From positions 806,001 to 870,000 of the forward strand of contig JAIUPT010000050.1 in NCBI GenBank assembly GCA_022315425.1: a stretch of DNA of 64,000 nucleotides, read 5' to 3'. The position numbers and the translations under genes are program-made. Every line of letters starts with the position of its first letter. The first letter of the stretch is position 1. The DNA is from Pseudevernia furfuracea. Its lineage: Eukaryota > Ascomycota > Lecanoromycetes > Lecanorales > Parmeliaceae. Below are positions 24,042 through 33,187 of the stretch, piece after piece. Under the pieces are notes generated by a model. The model searched no databases, had not been told where the DNA came from, and worked only from the letters and a program-made list of their open reading frames with translations.

Positions 24042-26486
24042 TTACCACCAACTCATCAAGTTCACGTCCTGCTGCGGCCCAGTTGGAAGACTCTGGCCAC
24101 TCTCGTTCTCCATCTGATAATCCTTTATCATGTCATCCCAACCAGTCCAATTCATATCATCCTCCTCAATCAGGCGACCCTGTGCAAAGACGCTGGGATC
24201 CAAGTTCCATTGATCTGTGTTGTTCGTTCCACTCATCGTAGCTGTAGATTGGGGTTGTTCCAACGGCACAAATCCGTTTAGGCTGTTTGAGCCTGTCTTT
24301 ACGGCTGGTAGGGTATCAGTTACAAGGCCTGGCATTTCGAAAGTGGAAAAGTCTAGCGAAGCGTTTCCGGTGGACATGGGGCCTGACGCGAGATTGAACA
24401 GTGAAGTGGTAGGCCCCAGTGAGCCGTCGAGTGGAAATAGAGCTTGCTTCTTCAAGGCTTTCGACCGCTCGGCTCTTGCCTTTGCCATCAGCTTCCGCAG
24501 CGGTTTCCAGAGCATACCTCGCTGGTTGGATGTAACGGTCCCTCCCCAGTCATCGAAAACCCCTTCAATTACCATCCAAGCCTTATCAACCTCGGGACCA
24601 ATAGTCCGAATACATAGTTGTGAAATGACGAAGGCTATAGCATGCCACTGTACATATGTGCGGAAAAGCCAGCCCCATCTCAATGTTGTTTTCTCAGTCT
24701 CTAAAAGGCGAGAGAACTCAATAACCTCAAGCGAAGTGCGAAACAACCGGTCTTTGGTTTCTTGCGGGAGGCCTGCACCAGCATCGGATCTTGAAAAAGG
24801 ATGATGTATCACAAGCCACATCTTAGCGAGAATGAGCCGTGCTACCGTCGCCGCAACCCAGTGGAGAGGGACACTCATGTCGCAATGTTTGAGATACTTC
24901 TTTTCGAGATATTGGTGCAGGTCTTCAATCATGCGTTCTTTATCCTCGATACTAAGGCTAGCATTCATTGTTCGGCAACGGCCTTCTCCAGGGGGAGCGT
25001 AGCTAAGTCGTCTGACAGTTACACCCATTGAGTATCGGATGAGATCGAAGGTCATTTCGGTAGCGCCTTCATGTTCTTCTGGAGTCTCTTTCGTACTGGG
25101 GTCAATATCCTCATCATTGATGTTGAGGGGGAATTTGGTGTCGAAGCTCTGCTCGACAATGGAGGGATCAGAGCCTTGATCTTCTGAAGCACGCGCATCG
25201 AGTGAACTGATCTGCCACCACAATCGCCTGCGCAACTCGGTTTCAAATGGTGAAAGCCCAAATCGCTGTCCGTCGCGATGAATCCCGAGACCCTGGGCAA
25301 GACGAATGAGAAGACCTGTAAGAGTCCAGACATAGCGCGTGTCATCAGATCTGCGGACACACGTCAAGAAAAGTAGCATGGATTGCAAGACCAATAACTC
25401 CTGAGTGTTGAGGAACCCGGCGCGCGCTAAAGCTTGCTCAACTGCAAATCGATACTTTCGGAGCGCAGCTTGCCTTTCTAGGCCCAATTGTAATATACAG
25501 TCGTCAGCCGACAGTGTTGTAATTGCAGCAAAGTATATTGTGAACATTAAGACCTCGATAGGCTTGCTGACATGGTCGAGGTCAAGCGACGCCTGAAATA
25601 TCATCTGCTCGTGGTGGGGAAGATGAAGGAGCTTGATCACCGGGTCGACGTTTGTCTTGAATACGGCCCAGAACATTGGAATTTGTTCGGGTGCGGGATG
25701 AAAGTTGCGGAGAGAGAGGATTGTAGAGCTAAAGCTGAAGACGAAACCCTGATGGTTCGCGGTTGCTGACGATCCAGAGCCAGGCGAAGGATAGTCGTCT
25801 TCGCCTTCGGTATCATCGTCCAGTATATCGCGCATCTCTGCTACCTCTTCACTTAGACTGTTCCAGAATTTGTTACTGACATATCGACTCTTTCCATTCT
25901 CCACTTGCAGCCTTCCAAATTCTTTGGTCAAGCTGCCTGTCTCCACGTAGGCACGATTGGGCTCATGCCGTCCTACCATACCACAGTTTTTTATTGGTTT
26001 GACATCTTGATCATCGAATTTTCCCGGTCCATTTGGTTGCAATGGCTCGAACTCCTCCTTTTGGACCTCAGCCGGCTCATTCGTGGGTTCTGCCTCCTCA
26101 TCAATTCCCTTCCCTAAGCTTTGCACCACACCCTCTAGTCTTCTCAGTCTCGCCAAGAGCTCCGTGTCGGGCGGTTTCCTGTTGCGTCTGGGCGCTCTTC
26201 CTGGGCCAGGAAATATACACTCGATTGCTGCCCTGTTGCAGTTGGAGCATGGATGTCTCTTGTCACATTTGACCTTTCTCTTTCTGCATGTGGTGCATGA
26301 TCTGGAATTTAGGCCTGCAGACGCATTTGCAGCACTATTTGCGGGCGGTGTACCCTGTTTGCCATTGGTCGTGGGCGGGTCACTGGGTTCACGACTGCTG
26401 TTTGGGGTAAGGGTAGGCTGGCGGATTATGCCTGAAGAGTTTGTCTCTAGTGGAGAGGTAGAGAAGTCGTCGTCGAATTGAGACAT
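24042..26486 (-). CDS. Zn(II)2Cys6 fungal-specific transcription factor
   Basis: Uninterrupted frame of 814 aa. The zinc binuclear cluster has cysteines at residues 64, 67, 74, 80, 83 and 90 (SCTTCRKRKVKCDKRHPCSN), followed by a basic linker and a probable dimerising coiled coil (LLARLRRLEGVVQSLGKG). The middle region (about 260-560) is the fungal_trans regulatory domain, with RLAQGLGIHRDGQRFGLSPF and ELRRRLWWQI, which are standard marks of the family. The C-terminus is polar and Asp/Gln/Trp-rich, suited to activation. A nuclear regulator of unknown targets; no neighbouring biosynthetic cluster suggests a pathway. Start MSQFDDDF is the first ATG of the frame. Confidence 0.93.
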   Translation of the reverse strand: MSQFDDDFSTSPLETNSSGIIRQPTLTPNSSREPSDPPTTNGKQGTPPANSAANASAGLNSRSCTTCRKRKVKCDKRHPCSNCNRAAIECIFPGPGRAPRRNRKPPDTELLARLRRLEGVVQSLGKGIDEEAEPTNEPAEVQKEEFEPLQPNGPGKFDDQDVKPIKNCGMVGRHEPNRAYVETGSLTKEFGRLQVENGKSRYVSNKFWNSLSEEVAEMRDILDDDTEGEDDYPSPGSGSSATANHQGFVFSFSSTILSLRNFHPAPEQIPMFWAVFKTNVDPVIKLLHLPHHEQMIFQASLDLDHVSKPIEVLMFTIYFAAITTLSADDCILQLGLERQAALRKYRFAVEQALARAGFLNTQELLVLQSMLLFLTCVRRSDDTRYVWTLTGLLIRLAQGLGIHRDGQRFGLSPFETELRRRLWWQISSLDARASEDQGSDPSIVEQSFDTKFPLNINDEDIDPSTKETPEEHEGATEMTFDLIRYSMGVTVRRLSYAPPGEGRCRTMNASLSIEDKERMIEDLHQYLEKKYLKHCDMSVPLHWVAATVARLILAKMWLVIHHPFSRSDAGAGLPQETKDRLFRTSLEVIEFSRLLETEKTTLRWGWLFRTYVQWHAIAFVISQLCIRTIGPEVDKAWMVIEGVFDDWGGTVTSNQRGMLWKPLRKLMAKARAERSKALKKQALFPLDGSLGPTTSLFNLASGPMSTGNASLDFSTFEMPGLVTDTLPAVKTGSNSLNGFVPLEQPQSTATMSGTNNTDQWNLDPSVFAQGRLIEEDDMNWTGWDDMIKDYQMENESGQSLPTGPQQDVNLMSWW

Positions 26487-26907
26487 TGGAAGAGATGTTT
26501 CGATGGTTGAAGTGTAATTTCCAGACGGAACGAGGGAAGTAACTTCAATTCCAGATGGTGATTAGTAAACGCTCAACCCGGGTATAAAGCGACGATCAGA
26601 TGTTGGTAGTGTGGGATTGTCAACACAGAAGGTGTCAATTGATTGATTGATATGATGAATGGAGAAAATGGAGAAGGAAGGTGATTGAAAGATGTAGAGT
26701 ACGAAGGTACTATGAGTATTGTATAAGTCAGCAGGTCAGGCACCATTTTTCGATCACTTCTCCACTTCGTTGCGCGCATGGAATCGATCCTTCCAACCTT
26801 CAGCTGCGGCACTTCCCGTTGACATGTTTGACTCATAATCAATCATACATGGTGCATATTAACATACGTCACCTCGGACTTAAGGACTTTTCCAAACTGT
26901 GAAATTT
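26487..26907. other. Upstream region of the Zn2Cys6 gene up to the transposon edge
   Basis: Contains the presumed promoter of the regulator on the minus strand. Ends with a 21-bp sequence (26887-26907) that recurs in direct orientation on the other side of the MULE element. Confidence 0.6.
26887..26907. repeat. Left 21-bp direct repeat flanking the MULE
   Basis: Begins CTTTTCCAAACTGTG and ends AAATTT; identical to 35265-35285. It abuts the left inverted terminus directly. Probable target-site duplication or remnant of the pre-insertion sequence. Confidence 0.8.
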
Positions 26908-26969
26908 CTACGTGTACACCGCCTTTTGCTACATGTACACCGCCTTTTGCTACATGTACACCCCCCCCC
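26908..26969 (+). repeat. Left terminal inverted repeat of the MULE
   Basis: Starts CTACGTGTACACCGCC and consists of nearly three copies of a 21-bp unit (CTACATGTACACCGCC plus TTTTG), ending in a C-run. The inverted copy at the right end has one unit fewer. Confidence 0.88.
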
Positions 26970-28815
26970 TCAGCTAGGTAGATATAGGCTAGTAACATGA
27001 GTATACCTTTCAACACTATTCGGCCTGACTAATTTGCCCACAAATCAGAGACTTGACACGAAGTCCCATAGAAACTTTAAGGGTCTCAGTGAATCCTCTC
27101 CCCCCGCAAGGCGTCGCAGTGCGTCGCAATTTTTTCCACCAAATCTACCAAAGACAAAACACCTTTCTATCGTCATGGACCTGCTATCGTCACCATCAGA
27201 CCTGACTGCGTCCATTGACACTCGCCTTATCGCATTGATTCAAGAGCACGTTCTTAAAGAAGGCTACGTCGTCCTCAAGAAACGCTCAAAGAGGGACAGA
27301 AGAGGGGAAACGGACAAAATCTGATTACGATACAGTCGTGAAGACAAGATTCGTGAAACCGCTGAGCAGAAGAGGAAGTATGGGATCTCACGTCTCAATA
27401 ATTGCCCGTTTGAGTGTATTCTGAAGCTCGATAAGCAGGATAATACGTGATGTCTCAGAATCAAAGAGGAGTCCCACAATCACGATTCTAACAAACGAGT
27501 GATTCATATAGTTCATCGAAACGCTGTCTTAACCAGTCAGGTAGAAGAGAGAATTGTTAGAGAGTCGACTCAATGTGCCAGATTAGATAACATTCTATAT
27601 GATCTTAACAAGGCTCAGAAGGAGGACCCGATTTGGAAAGCCAAAGATATCTACAATGCGAAGTTGAAAGTCCGTCGTCGAATGTTAAGACATCTCACAT
27701 TAACACAAGCTCTACTCAATTGACTGTACACATCAGACGAATAATATGTTCGTTTTTTGAAGAATACGAAGAACCGAGTTATACATCTGTTCTTTTCACG
27801 AACGTTCTGTTATGAGATGCTGAAAGAGAATTGAGAGGTGATTATTATGAACGTCACGTACAAGACAAACAGATATAGACTGTCTCTGCTTATTATCACG
27901 AGCGTTAACGCGCTGAAGAATTCTTTCTATGTGACCTTCTGCTTTCTAGCTGCGAAGGAAGACGAGGACTATTTATGAACGCTGCAGCAATATCGAAGCA
28001 TATGTATTAAACTAGACATTCGAGACTCTATTATTAACATCACTGATCGCGAGAGGTCTCTAATCAATGCTCATCACGAGATCTTTTCAGACTCTGTCTA
28101 TATGCTTTGTGTCTGACATATCAATCGAAACATAGTCGTCAATTATAAGCCGTTTTTTTACATCAAGGAGGATTAAGAGGAGTTCTACGCTCACTGATTT
28201 CGAGTTATGTACGCAATTACTGTGACTACTTTTGAGACTGAGTGAAAGTCTATTCAGAAGGTTTACAATCGCAATGACATCGCAATTTACGTCTATTTGG
28301 CTAAGAAGTGAATTATTTCATACAAGATCAAATTTGTTCGATGTTACACTAACGCATTATCTCATTTCTTTAACGTTATCAGCTTCAAAGACGAGAGTGA
28401 TAATAGAGTCTTGAAGAGAGAGCTTAGATTCTTAATCGATAAGAGATCTTTCGCTCTTACGTCTCTATGACTGTAGACTAATTCAAAGTAGGAGATCTCG
28501 AGACTGTGATTAAGAGTGTTATAAAGCTTCTTTCAGTTCAGCGCAGCACATATATCGCCAATATTGAGAGTGTAAAACAGGCAATATCAATAGATCTTCG
28601 GAAGGCGGTGTTTCGCGATGTTATTGCCCATGTAACATCATTTGCCTTACGTCGTGTGTTGAAGCAATATTAAAAGATCATTGACAAAGAAGAGCTGAAA
28701 GAATACATTAATAGCTTTATCACGATATCAGAACTATCATGTGTTTATAGAATATAGGCGAGAATGGCAGAAGCTGCTGAAACAATTTAGCTTCACGATA
28801 TCCATGCTCATTTAC

Positions 28816-28999
28816 TGTAAGGACCGTACTGTGGTGATAACCGTAGTGTAGTATGTAACGAAGATAACAAGCTAAGGAGCAACTATGGACTGGGAGGGAC
28901 GCCATATATGTATGGCGGAGTGAACCTGCCAAGACACGCTAAGCCTAAAGGGGAAGTGTCAAGGCAGGTGTGTCAAGGATGCGAGGTACGCTCGTAACA
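28816..28999 (-). repeat. 3' LTR (element orientation)
   Basis: 184 bp, TGTAAGG...GTAACA on plus. Identical by eye to 33004-33187. The G-tract that could serve as polypurine primer abuts it on the right. Confidence 0.92.
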
Positions 29000-29012
29000 C
29001 TACCCCCCCCCC
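29000..29012 (-). other. Putative polypurine tract
   Basis: On minus the sequence is ten G followed by TAG, directly before the 3' LTR. It fits the place and composition of a plus-strand primer, though the TA breaks the purine run. The same ten-G tract recurs at 30933-30942, exactly at the internal duplication joint. Confidence 0.45.
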
Positions 29013-29793
29013 GAAGAAGCGCTGGTCCCCAGTGCGATAGACAGGTGTGTGCCCCCGAAAGAAAAGAAGAAGAAGAAAAAACAAACGCCATGCATGCTTG
29101 GTCGCTGAAAAATCATAAAAATCAAAGAACTTTTGGCCCTAGCGCTCGCTTTCTCCTTGCGGCGATGATGTTGATCCCAATTTAATTCGGTGACGTCTTG
29201 GCGATGCCATGTCGCTAGCATGACGTCATGCGGTGGCAGGGGTCCAGGAATGGCCTCCATTGGTGAAGAATTGAAGAAATGGTGGCCAAGGACGTGTTTT
29301 GACATGCAGCAGCCATTTGATATTCGATTTTCGGGCGGAGAAGAAATCCAGAAATGAAGGCCTGTGATTGGCTGAGGCCTCCGAGCCGCCCGAGCCTTAA
29401 ACCTTAAATCAATATCAAATGGTTTTGGCGCAGTTTTCTCCTTGGGACCAAATCCACCGAGGGCGACGACGTCATCAACAACACACTTCGGGCCTCCGGC
29501 TATGGCGTCGTCGACAGCCATAGGCTATAGGTCGGGGCGAGGCGAAGAAGGTAGTTGTCATATGGCGTTGTTGTTGAACATCAAGTCGCTGAGCACTCGT
29601 TTTTGCCATGGTGAAAAATGGAGTCTTGGCGCTTTTCTGGAATGACCTGAATCGCTCAAAGACACCATGTCCGAGGTTCGGCCGGATCGCATGTCGATTT
29701 GGGCGCGCTAGGCCAAATCCGGCTTGGACGGGATTTTCTTTCCTCTCCTTCCCATGAAACTTCTCATATAAATCCTTGACTGTGAGTGTGGGA
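29001..29793. repeat. Internal duplication, left copy
   Basis: Similar to 30931-31694 over about 770 bp, covering the 3' coding end and the 3' non-coding part up to the G-tract. The copies differ by many substitutions and small indels, so they are not a fresh duplication. Confidence 0.8.
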
Positions 29794-30929
29794 AGAACGG
29801 TCCTGGAACGAGTAACTGGGCGAATCCATGAGGATTTGGCTGATTTGAGAGGTGCATAGCGCATGTAGAGGTCAGCCACTGTAAGGTAGTTTTTTGGTGC
29901 AGTCTCGTATGTGGGCGGTGGAGGTGAGACTGCCCGGTACTCAGGTAAGGCTGAGGGTGGGTGAAATGCTGAAGAAGTAGCGCTCTCAGCAGGGGCGAGT
30001 GCTGACAGGCTGGATTTGGGAGGCGCTATGCTCTTGGTGGGAGATGATTGTTGACATTCTCGACTGCGGAGGTGTTCATGCAGCTGATTCTTTGACTCGA
30101 AGGTTGTCTCGCAGTGCTTGCAAGAGGCCTTGTTGCAGATGGCCATTTGGCTATGACTTAATAGTCGGCTGATGGAGGAGAATGCAGCTGAGCAAACTGT
30201 GCATTTGTGATACTCTTGAGGCATTTGCGGAGCTGGTTTTGAAGTCTCTTGCGGAGTTGTTTGGGAAGCTGACTTTGGAGTCTCTCTTCCGAATTTGGCT
30301 GTCAGCACCTCCATGTACTTGGCGAGGGTCACATCTTTCAGAGTTTCTTGAATGCTTTGACTCCATGTAAATGCCTGGCCACGAAGACATTTCGGAAGTA
30401 GTCCCGTGACATCAACCTCGCGGTATTGGTCCGCACACTGTAAAATATGCTCGACGAACTTGTTGATGTCATGATATAGACGGAGTTCCGGAAAGTCATA
30501 CTGCAGCGAAGGATCAAAGAAGGCTAGGTCTCGAGGTGTGGGAGTAGGTTTTTGAGCTTCTTTCTGAGCAGCTTGTTGGGCAGCTTTTTGAGCTTCTTGA
30601 GCTTCTTTATCAGCAGCTTTGCGAGCTTCTTTCTCAGCAGCTTCTTGAGCTTCCTCGGCTTGAATACTTAATTTGGGAGCGTCGAGAATCGTTTTCACCC
30701 AGTCTCGTCTCATTTTTATGGCAGAGGCACATTTGGGCGATCGGCGTAGATGCTGTATGAGTGCGTTATCGTCTTCTTTCCAGCTGTCAAGATTGATTGC
30801 ACAATCATTACATTGTACATTATCATGACATTCTTTTGTAGGGGCATAGACGAATGCAGCCGCGGCAAATTCTTTTGGTTGCGGAAATGAAAAGGTATGT
30901 GGCCAAGAAGAGAATGTAGCGAGTCGTTC
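29475..30929 (-). CDS. BIR-Gag-zinc finger protein of the LTR element (copy B, lacks start)
   Basis: Open frame of 484 codons ending at 29475. It opens right after a TAA at the duplication joint, so the first about five codons seen in copy A (MKSYE) are missing; the first internal ATG (30713) lies after the BIR domain. Order: BIR domain (ERLATFSSWP..., exact CX2CX16HX6C with VQCNDC and SWKEDD); Ala/Lys/Glu/Gln coiled region; Gag-like capsid domain (LRLYHDINKFVEHILQC, LLPKCLRGQAFTWSQ); two zinc fingers of CX2CX12HX5C form (CTVCSAAF, CKHCETTF); Pro/Ser linker; repeated short motifs TVADLYMRY and TVKDLYEKF. BIR domains bind peptides or chromatin in IAP and survivin proteins; the role here is unknown. 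No pol gene follows. Confidence 0.72.
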   Translation of the reverse strand, partial: ERLATFSSWPHTFSFPQPKEFAAAAFVYAPTKECHDNVQCNDCAINLDSWKEDDNALIQHLRRSPKCASAIKMRRDWVKTILDAPKLSIQAEEAQEAAEKEARKAADKEAQEAQKAAQQAAQKEAQKPTPTPRDLAFFDPSLQYDFPELRLYHDINKFVEHILQCADQYREVDVTGLLPKCLRGQAFTWSQSIQETLKDVTLAKYMEVLTAKFGRETPKSASQTTPQETSKPAPQMPQEYHKCTVCSAAFSSISRLLSHSQMAICNKASCKHCETTFESKNQLHEHLRSRECQQSSPTKSIAPPKSSLSALAPAESATSSAFHPPSALPEYRAVSPPPPTYETAPKNYLTVADLYMRYAPLKSAKSSWIRPVTRSRTVLPTLTVKDLYEKFHGKERKENPVQAGFGLARPNRHAIRPNLGHGVFERFRSFQKSAKTPFFTMAKTSAQRLDVQQQRHMTTTFFASPRPIAYGCRRRHSRRPEVCC

Positions 30930-30930
30930 T

Positions 30931-31694
30931 TACCCCCCCCCCGAAGAAGCGCTGGTCCCCAGTGCGGTAGAAAAGAAGAAAAGAAGAAGAAAAACAAACG
31001 CCATGCATGCTTGGTCGCTGAAAAATCATAAAAACAAAGAACTTTTGGCCCTAGCGCTCGCTTTCTTCTTGCGGCGGTGATGTTGATCCCAATTTGGTGA
31101 CGTCTTGGCGATGCCATGTCGCTAGCATGACGTCAAGCGGTCACAGGGGTTCTGCAATGGCCTCCATTGGTGAAGAATTGAAGAAATGGTGGCCAAGAAT
31201 GATTTTCGGTGTAGGGTGGGCAGCTGATATTGGATTTGCGGCCGGAGAAGAAATTCAGAAATGAAGGCCTGTGATTGGCTAAGGCCTTTCGAATCGCCCG
31301 AACCTTAAACCTTAATCCAATATCAAATGGTTTTGGCGCAGTCTTCTTCATGAGGTCAAATCCACCGAGGGCGACGACGTTATCAACAACACGCTTCGGG
31401 CCTTCGGCTATGATGGCGTCGATAGTCATAGACTATAGCTCGAGGTGATGTGAAGAAGAAAGGCGTTACTTGACGTTGTTGTTGAAAACTCAGTCGCTGA
31501 GCACTGGTTTTTGACATGATGAAAAATGAAGTCTTGGCGCCCTTCTGAGGAATCAAATTTGAGGCGATTGTCGGGGTCTTTGCATCGCATGCTGATTTGA
31601 CTGCGCTAGACCCGATTTGACGACTTGGAGATCTCATGCCAATTTGGCGTCCATGGAACTTCTCATACAAATCCTTGACTGTGAGTGTGGGAAG
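30931..31694. repeat. Internal duplication, right copy
   Basis: Partner of 29001-29793. Its left edge is the ten-G (minus) tract joined directly to the BIR codons of copy B. Confidence 0.8.
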
Positions 31695-32003
31695 AGGTTT
31701 TTGAGCTTCTTTCTCAGCAGCTTCTTGAGATTCCTTCTCTTGAATACCTCTAATAAACGAACACGATGTGTCTGATGAAACACGTATATGCTCGGCGAAG
31801 GGGTTGTCGTGTGACTCTCAATCCGAAAGTTCTGCATCACATGCGATACACTTCACCTCATCCGAATAATATGTATATCCAGCATACTCGAATCCAGCCG
31901 CAGCGAGTTGTTCGAGTTTTGACGATTCGTGAGACCATGAAGCAGAGGAAGAGGGATAAGGCGTAGAGGTAAATGTGACGAGGCGTTCTTCGTAGGACTT
32001 CAT
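31383..32003 (-). pseudogene. BIR protein of the LTR element (copy A, internally deleted, one stop)
   Basis: Starts with ATG at 32003 (MKSYEERLVTFTSTP) and stays in one frame for 207 codons to 31383, broken only by TGA at 31818-31820, where the BIR family has a conserved Trp. The BIR signature is otherwise exact (KCIACDAELSD, H and C at CX2CX16HX8C). After a short KEAQ segment the frame jumps directly to LPTLTVKDLYEKFHG, so the Gag and zinc-finger core of copy B is absent. The deletion joint matches an 8-bp GTGTGGGA repeat present at both ends of the missing segment in copy B (29786-29793 and 30536-30543). Confidence 0.72.
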
Positions 32004-32475
32004 GATTAATCGATTACTCAGTGAAGAGCTCGATAAGAAGTTTTGGTGTCGAATGTAGAAATTTCGATGTTGAGAAGTAATTCTTGTTCAATTGCTGCGA
32101 GATGCCGAATTTCTTTGTTTCTTGTGCAACTTTTTTATTTGCTAACCGTTTGACATCTCACAAAAATGTGAATACTTTGAATTGTGTTGTTTGTGACGGT
32201 GTTATCTTGAAGGGGTGGTTTGTTGACAAATTCAGGTGTGAAGGCCAGGCGGGGCTGATTTTGCGGGGGGAGACGGAGTATCAGTCCAGAGAAGGTTTTC
32301 TTGCGGAGGGTCCTGTGAAGGCGTTTCTTAACCGAATTGGGCGCCGTGAAAACCCTGTGTTTTGGAACGTTTTGTCCTTGAAATGAGACGTTCAGAACTC
32401 GGGTTGAATGTGTGGTTGAGAAATTTTCGTGAGGGTTGGTTTTCGTGAAGTAGGGTAGAAATCGAAACGGAGCGG

Positions 32476-32533
32476 AGCACTTTCTTTCTCCTGGCGTGCT
32501 TGACCAAGGCAAGAGTAAGGATCTGATGTACGG
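32476..32533. repeat. 58-bp repeat in the element leader, copy 1
   Basis: Begins AGCACTTTCTTTCTCCTGGC; nearly identical to 32644-32701, 168 bp apart, both in the 5' non-coding leader between LTR and copy A. Confidence 0.85.
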
Positions 32534-32643
32534 AGGCGACAGGCGAGTTTGGTATGTGGTTTTTCTGCCGCTGAGATTGAGTTCTTTGATGTTGAGAAGG
32601 GTGGTGTTGAGAATATTCTAAATTTCGGTGTTAAGAATCGGGT

Positions 32644-32701
32644 AGCACTTTCTTTCTCCTGGCGTGCTTAACCAAGGCAAGGGTAAGGATTTAATGTATG
32701 G
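32644..32701. repeat. 58-bp repeat in the element leader, copy 2
   Basis: Direct repeat of 32476-32533 with a few transitions. Could be a packaging or dimerisation signal; inference only. Confidence 0.85.
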
Positions 32702-32991
32702 TGACAGAGTGGTTTCTTGAGTGGTTGTGGTGTGAAACCCGAAGGCGGTGAAATTGCTGAAGTTGCGGGCGGAGAAGAATTCTTGAAAAGGATGTAGCAA
32801 GCTGAGTTCTTGTCCGCTTGAGTTGCCACGAAGAATGTAGGTGTTCTGAGGTGCTGGAAGGATGATTTTTCTTCTGGTTGAGGCACGGGATCCTCGTGGC
32901 TTGAAGGCCTGGTCGACTGGATTCAGTCTACTGCCTTCCTAAGACAAATGGTTGGAGCATGTATGAAGACAGGCCCCGGGGGTTTGGAATG

Positions 32992-33001
32992 AGCTTGTTA
33001 T
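32992..33001 (-). other. Putative self-primer binding site
   Basis: On minus, two bases after the 5' LTR, the sequence is ATAACAAGCT. It is perfectly complementary to AGCTTGTTAT within the LTR (plus coordinates 33052-33061, and 28864-28873 in the other LTR). No TGG-starting tRNA site is present. In Tf1/sushi-type elements the first about 11 nt of the transcript fold back onto a primer site beginning ATAAC; this matches that design. Confidence 0.6.
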
Positions 33002-33003
33002 AG

Positions 33004-33187
33004 TGTAAGGACCGTACTGTGGTGATAACCGTAGTGTAGTATGTAACGAAGATAACAAGCTAAGGAGCAACTATGGACTGGGAGGGACGCCATATATGTA
33101 TGGCGGAGTGAACCTGCCAAGACACGCTAAGCCTAAAGGGGAAGTGTCAAGGCAGGTGTGTCAAGGATGCGAGGTACGCTCGTAACA
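33004..33187 (-). repeat. 5' LTR (element orientation)
   Basis: 184 bp, identical by eye to 28816-28999. If the transcript starts at the site complementary to the primer site (minus-strand base 33061), U3 would be 126 bp and R-U5 58 bp. Confidence 0.92.

Larger units (their letters stand above)
28816..33187 (-). mobile_element. Non-autonomous LTR retroelement carrying a BIR-Gag gene
   Basis: Two identical 184-bp LTRs (TG...CA) enclose about 4 kb. Direction is minus: the coding frames, the G-tract next to the left LTR and the ATAAC-type primer site next to the right LTR all agree. No reverse transcriptase, integrase, protease or RNase H motif is visible on either strand, so mobility would need enzymes from a relative. 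Flanking pentamers are TTTAC (28811-28815) and TTAAC (33188-33192), a near-match for a 5-bp target duplication. The element is not CC/GG-depleted, unlike the MULE around it, so it inserted later. Contains two copies of one gene (listed separately). Confidence 0.85.

Noticed and set aside
28999..33003. Search for reverse transcriptase/integrase in the LTR element
   Set aside because: No YxDD-like, HHCC or DDE motif seen on either strand; the element is called non-autonomous.
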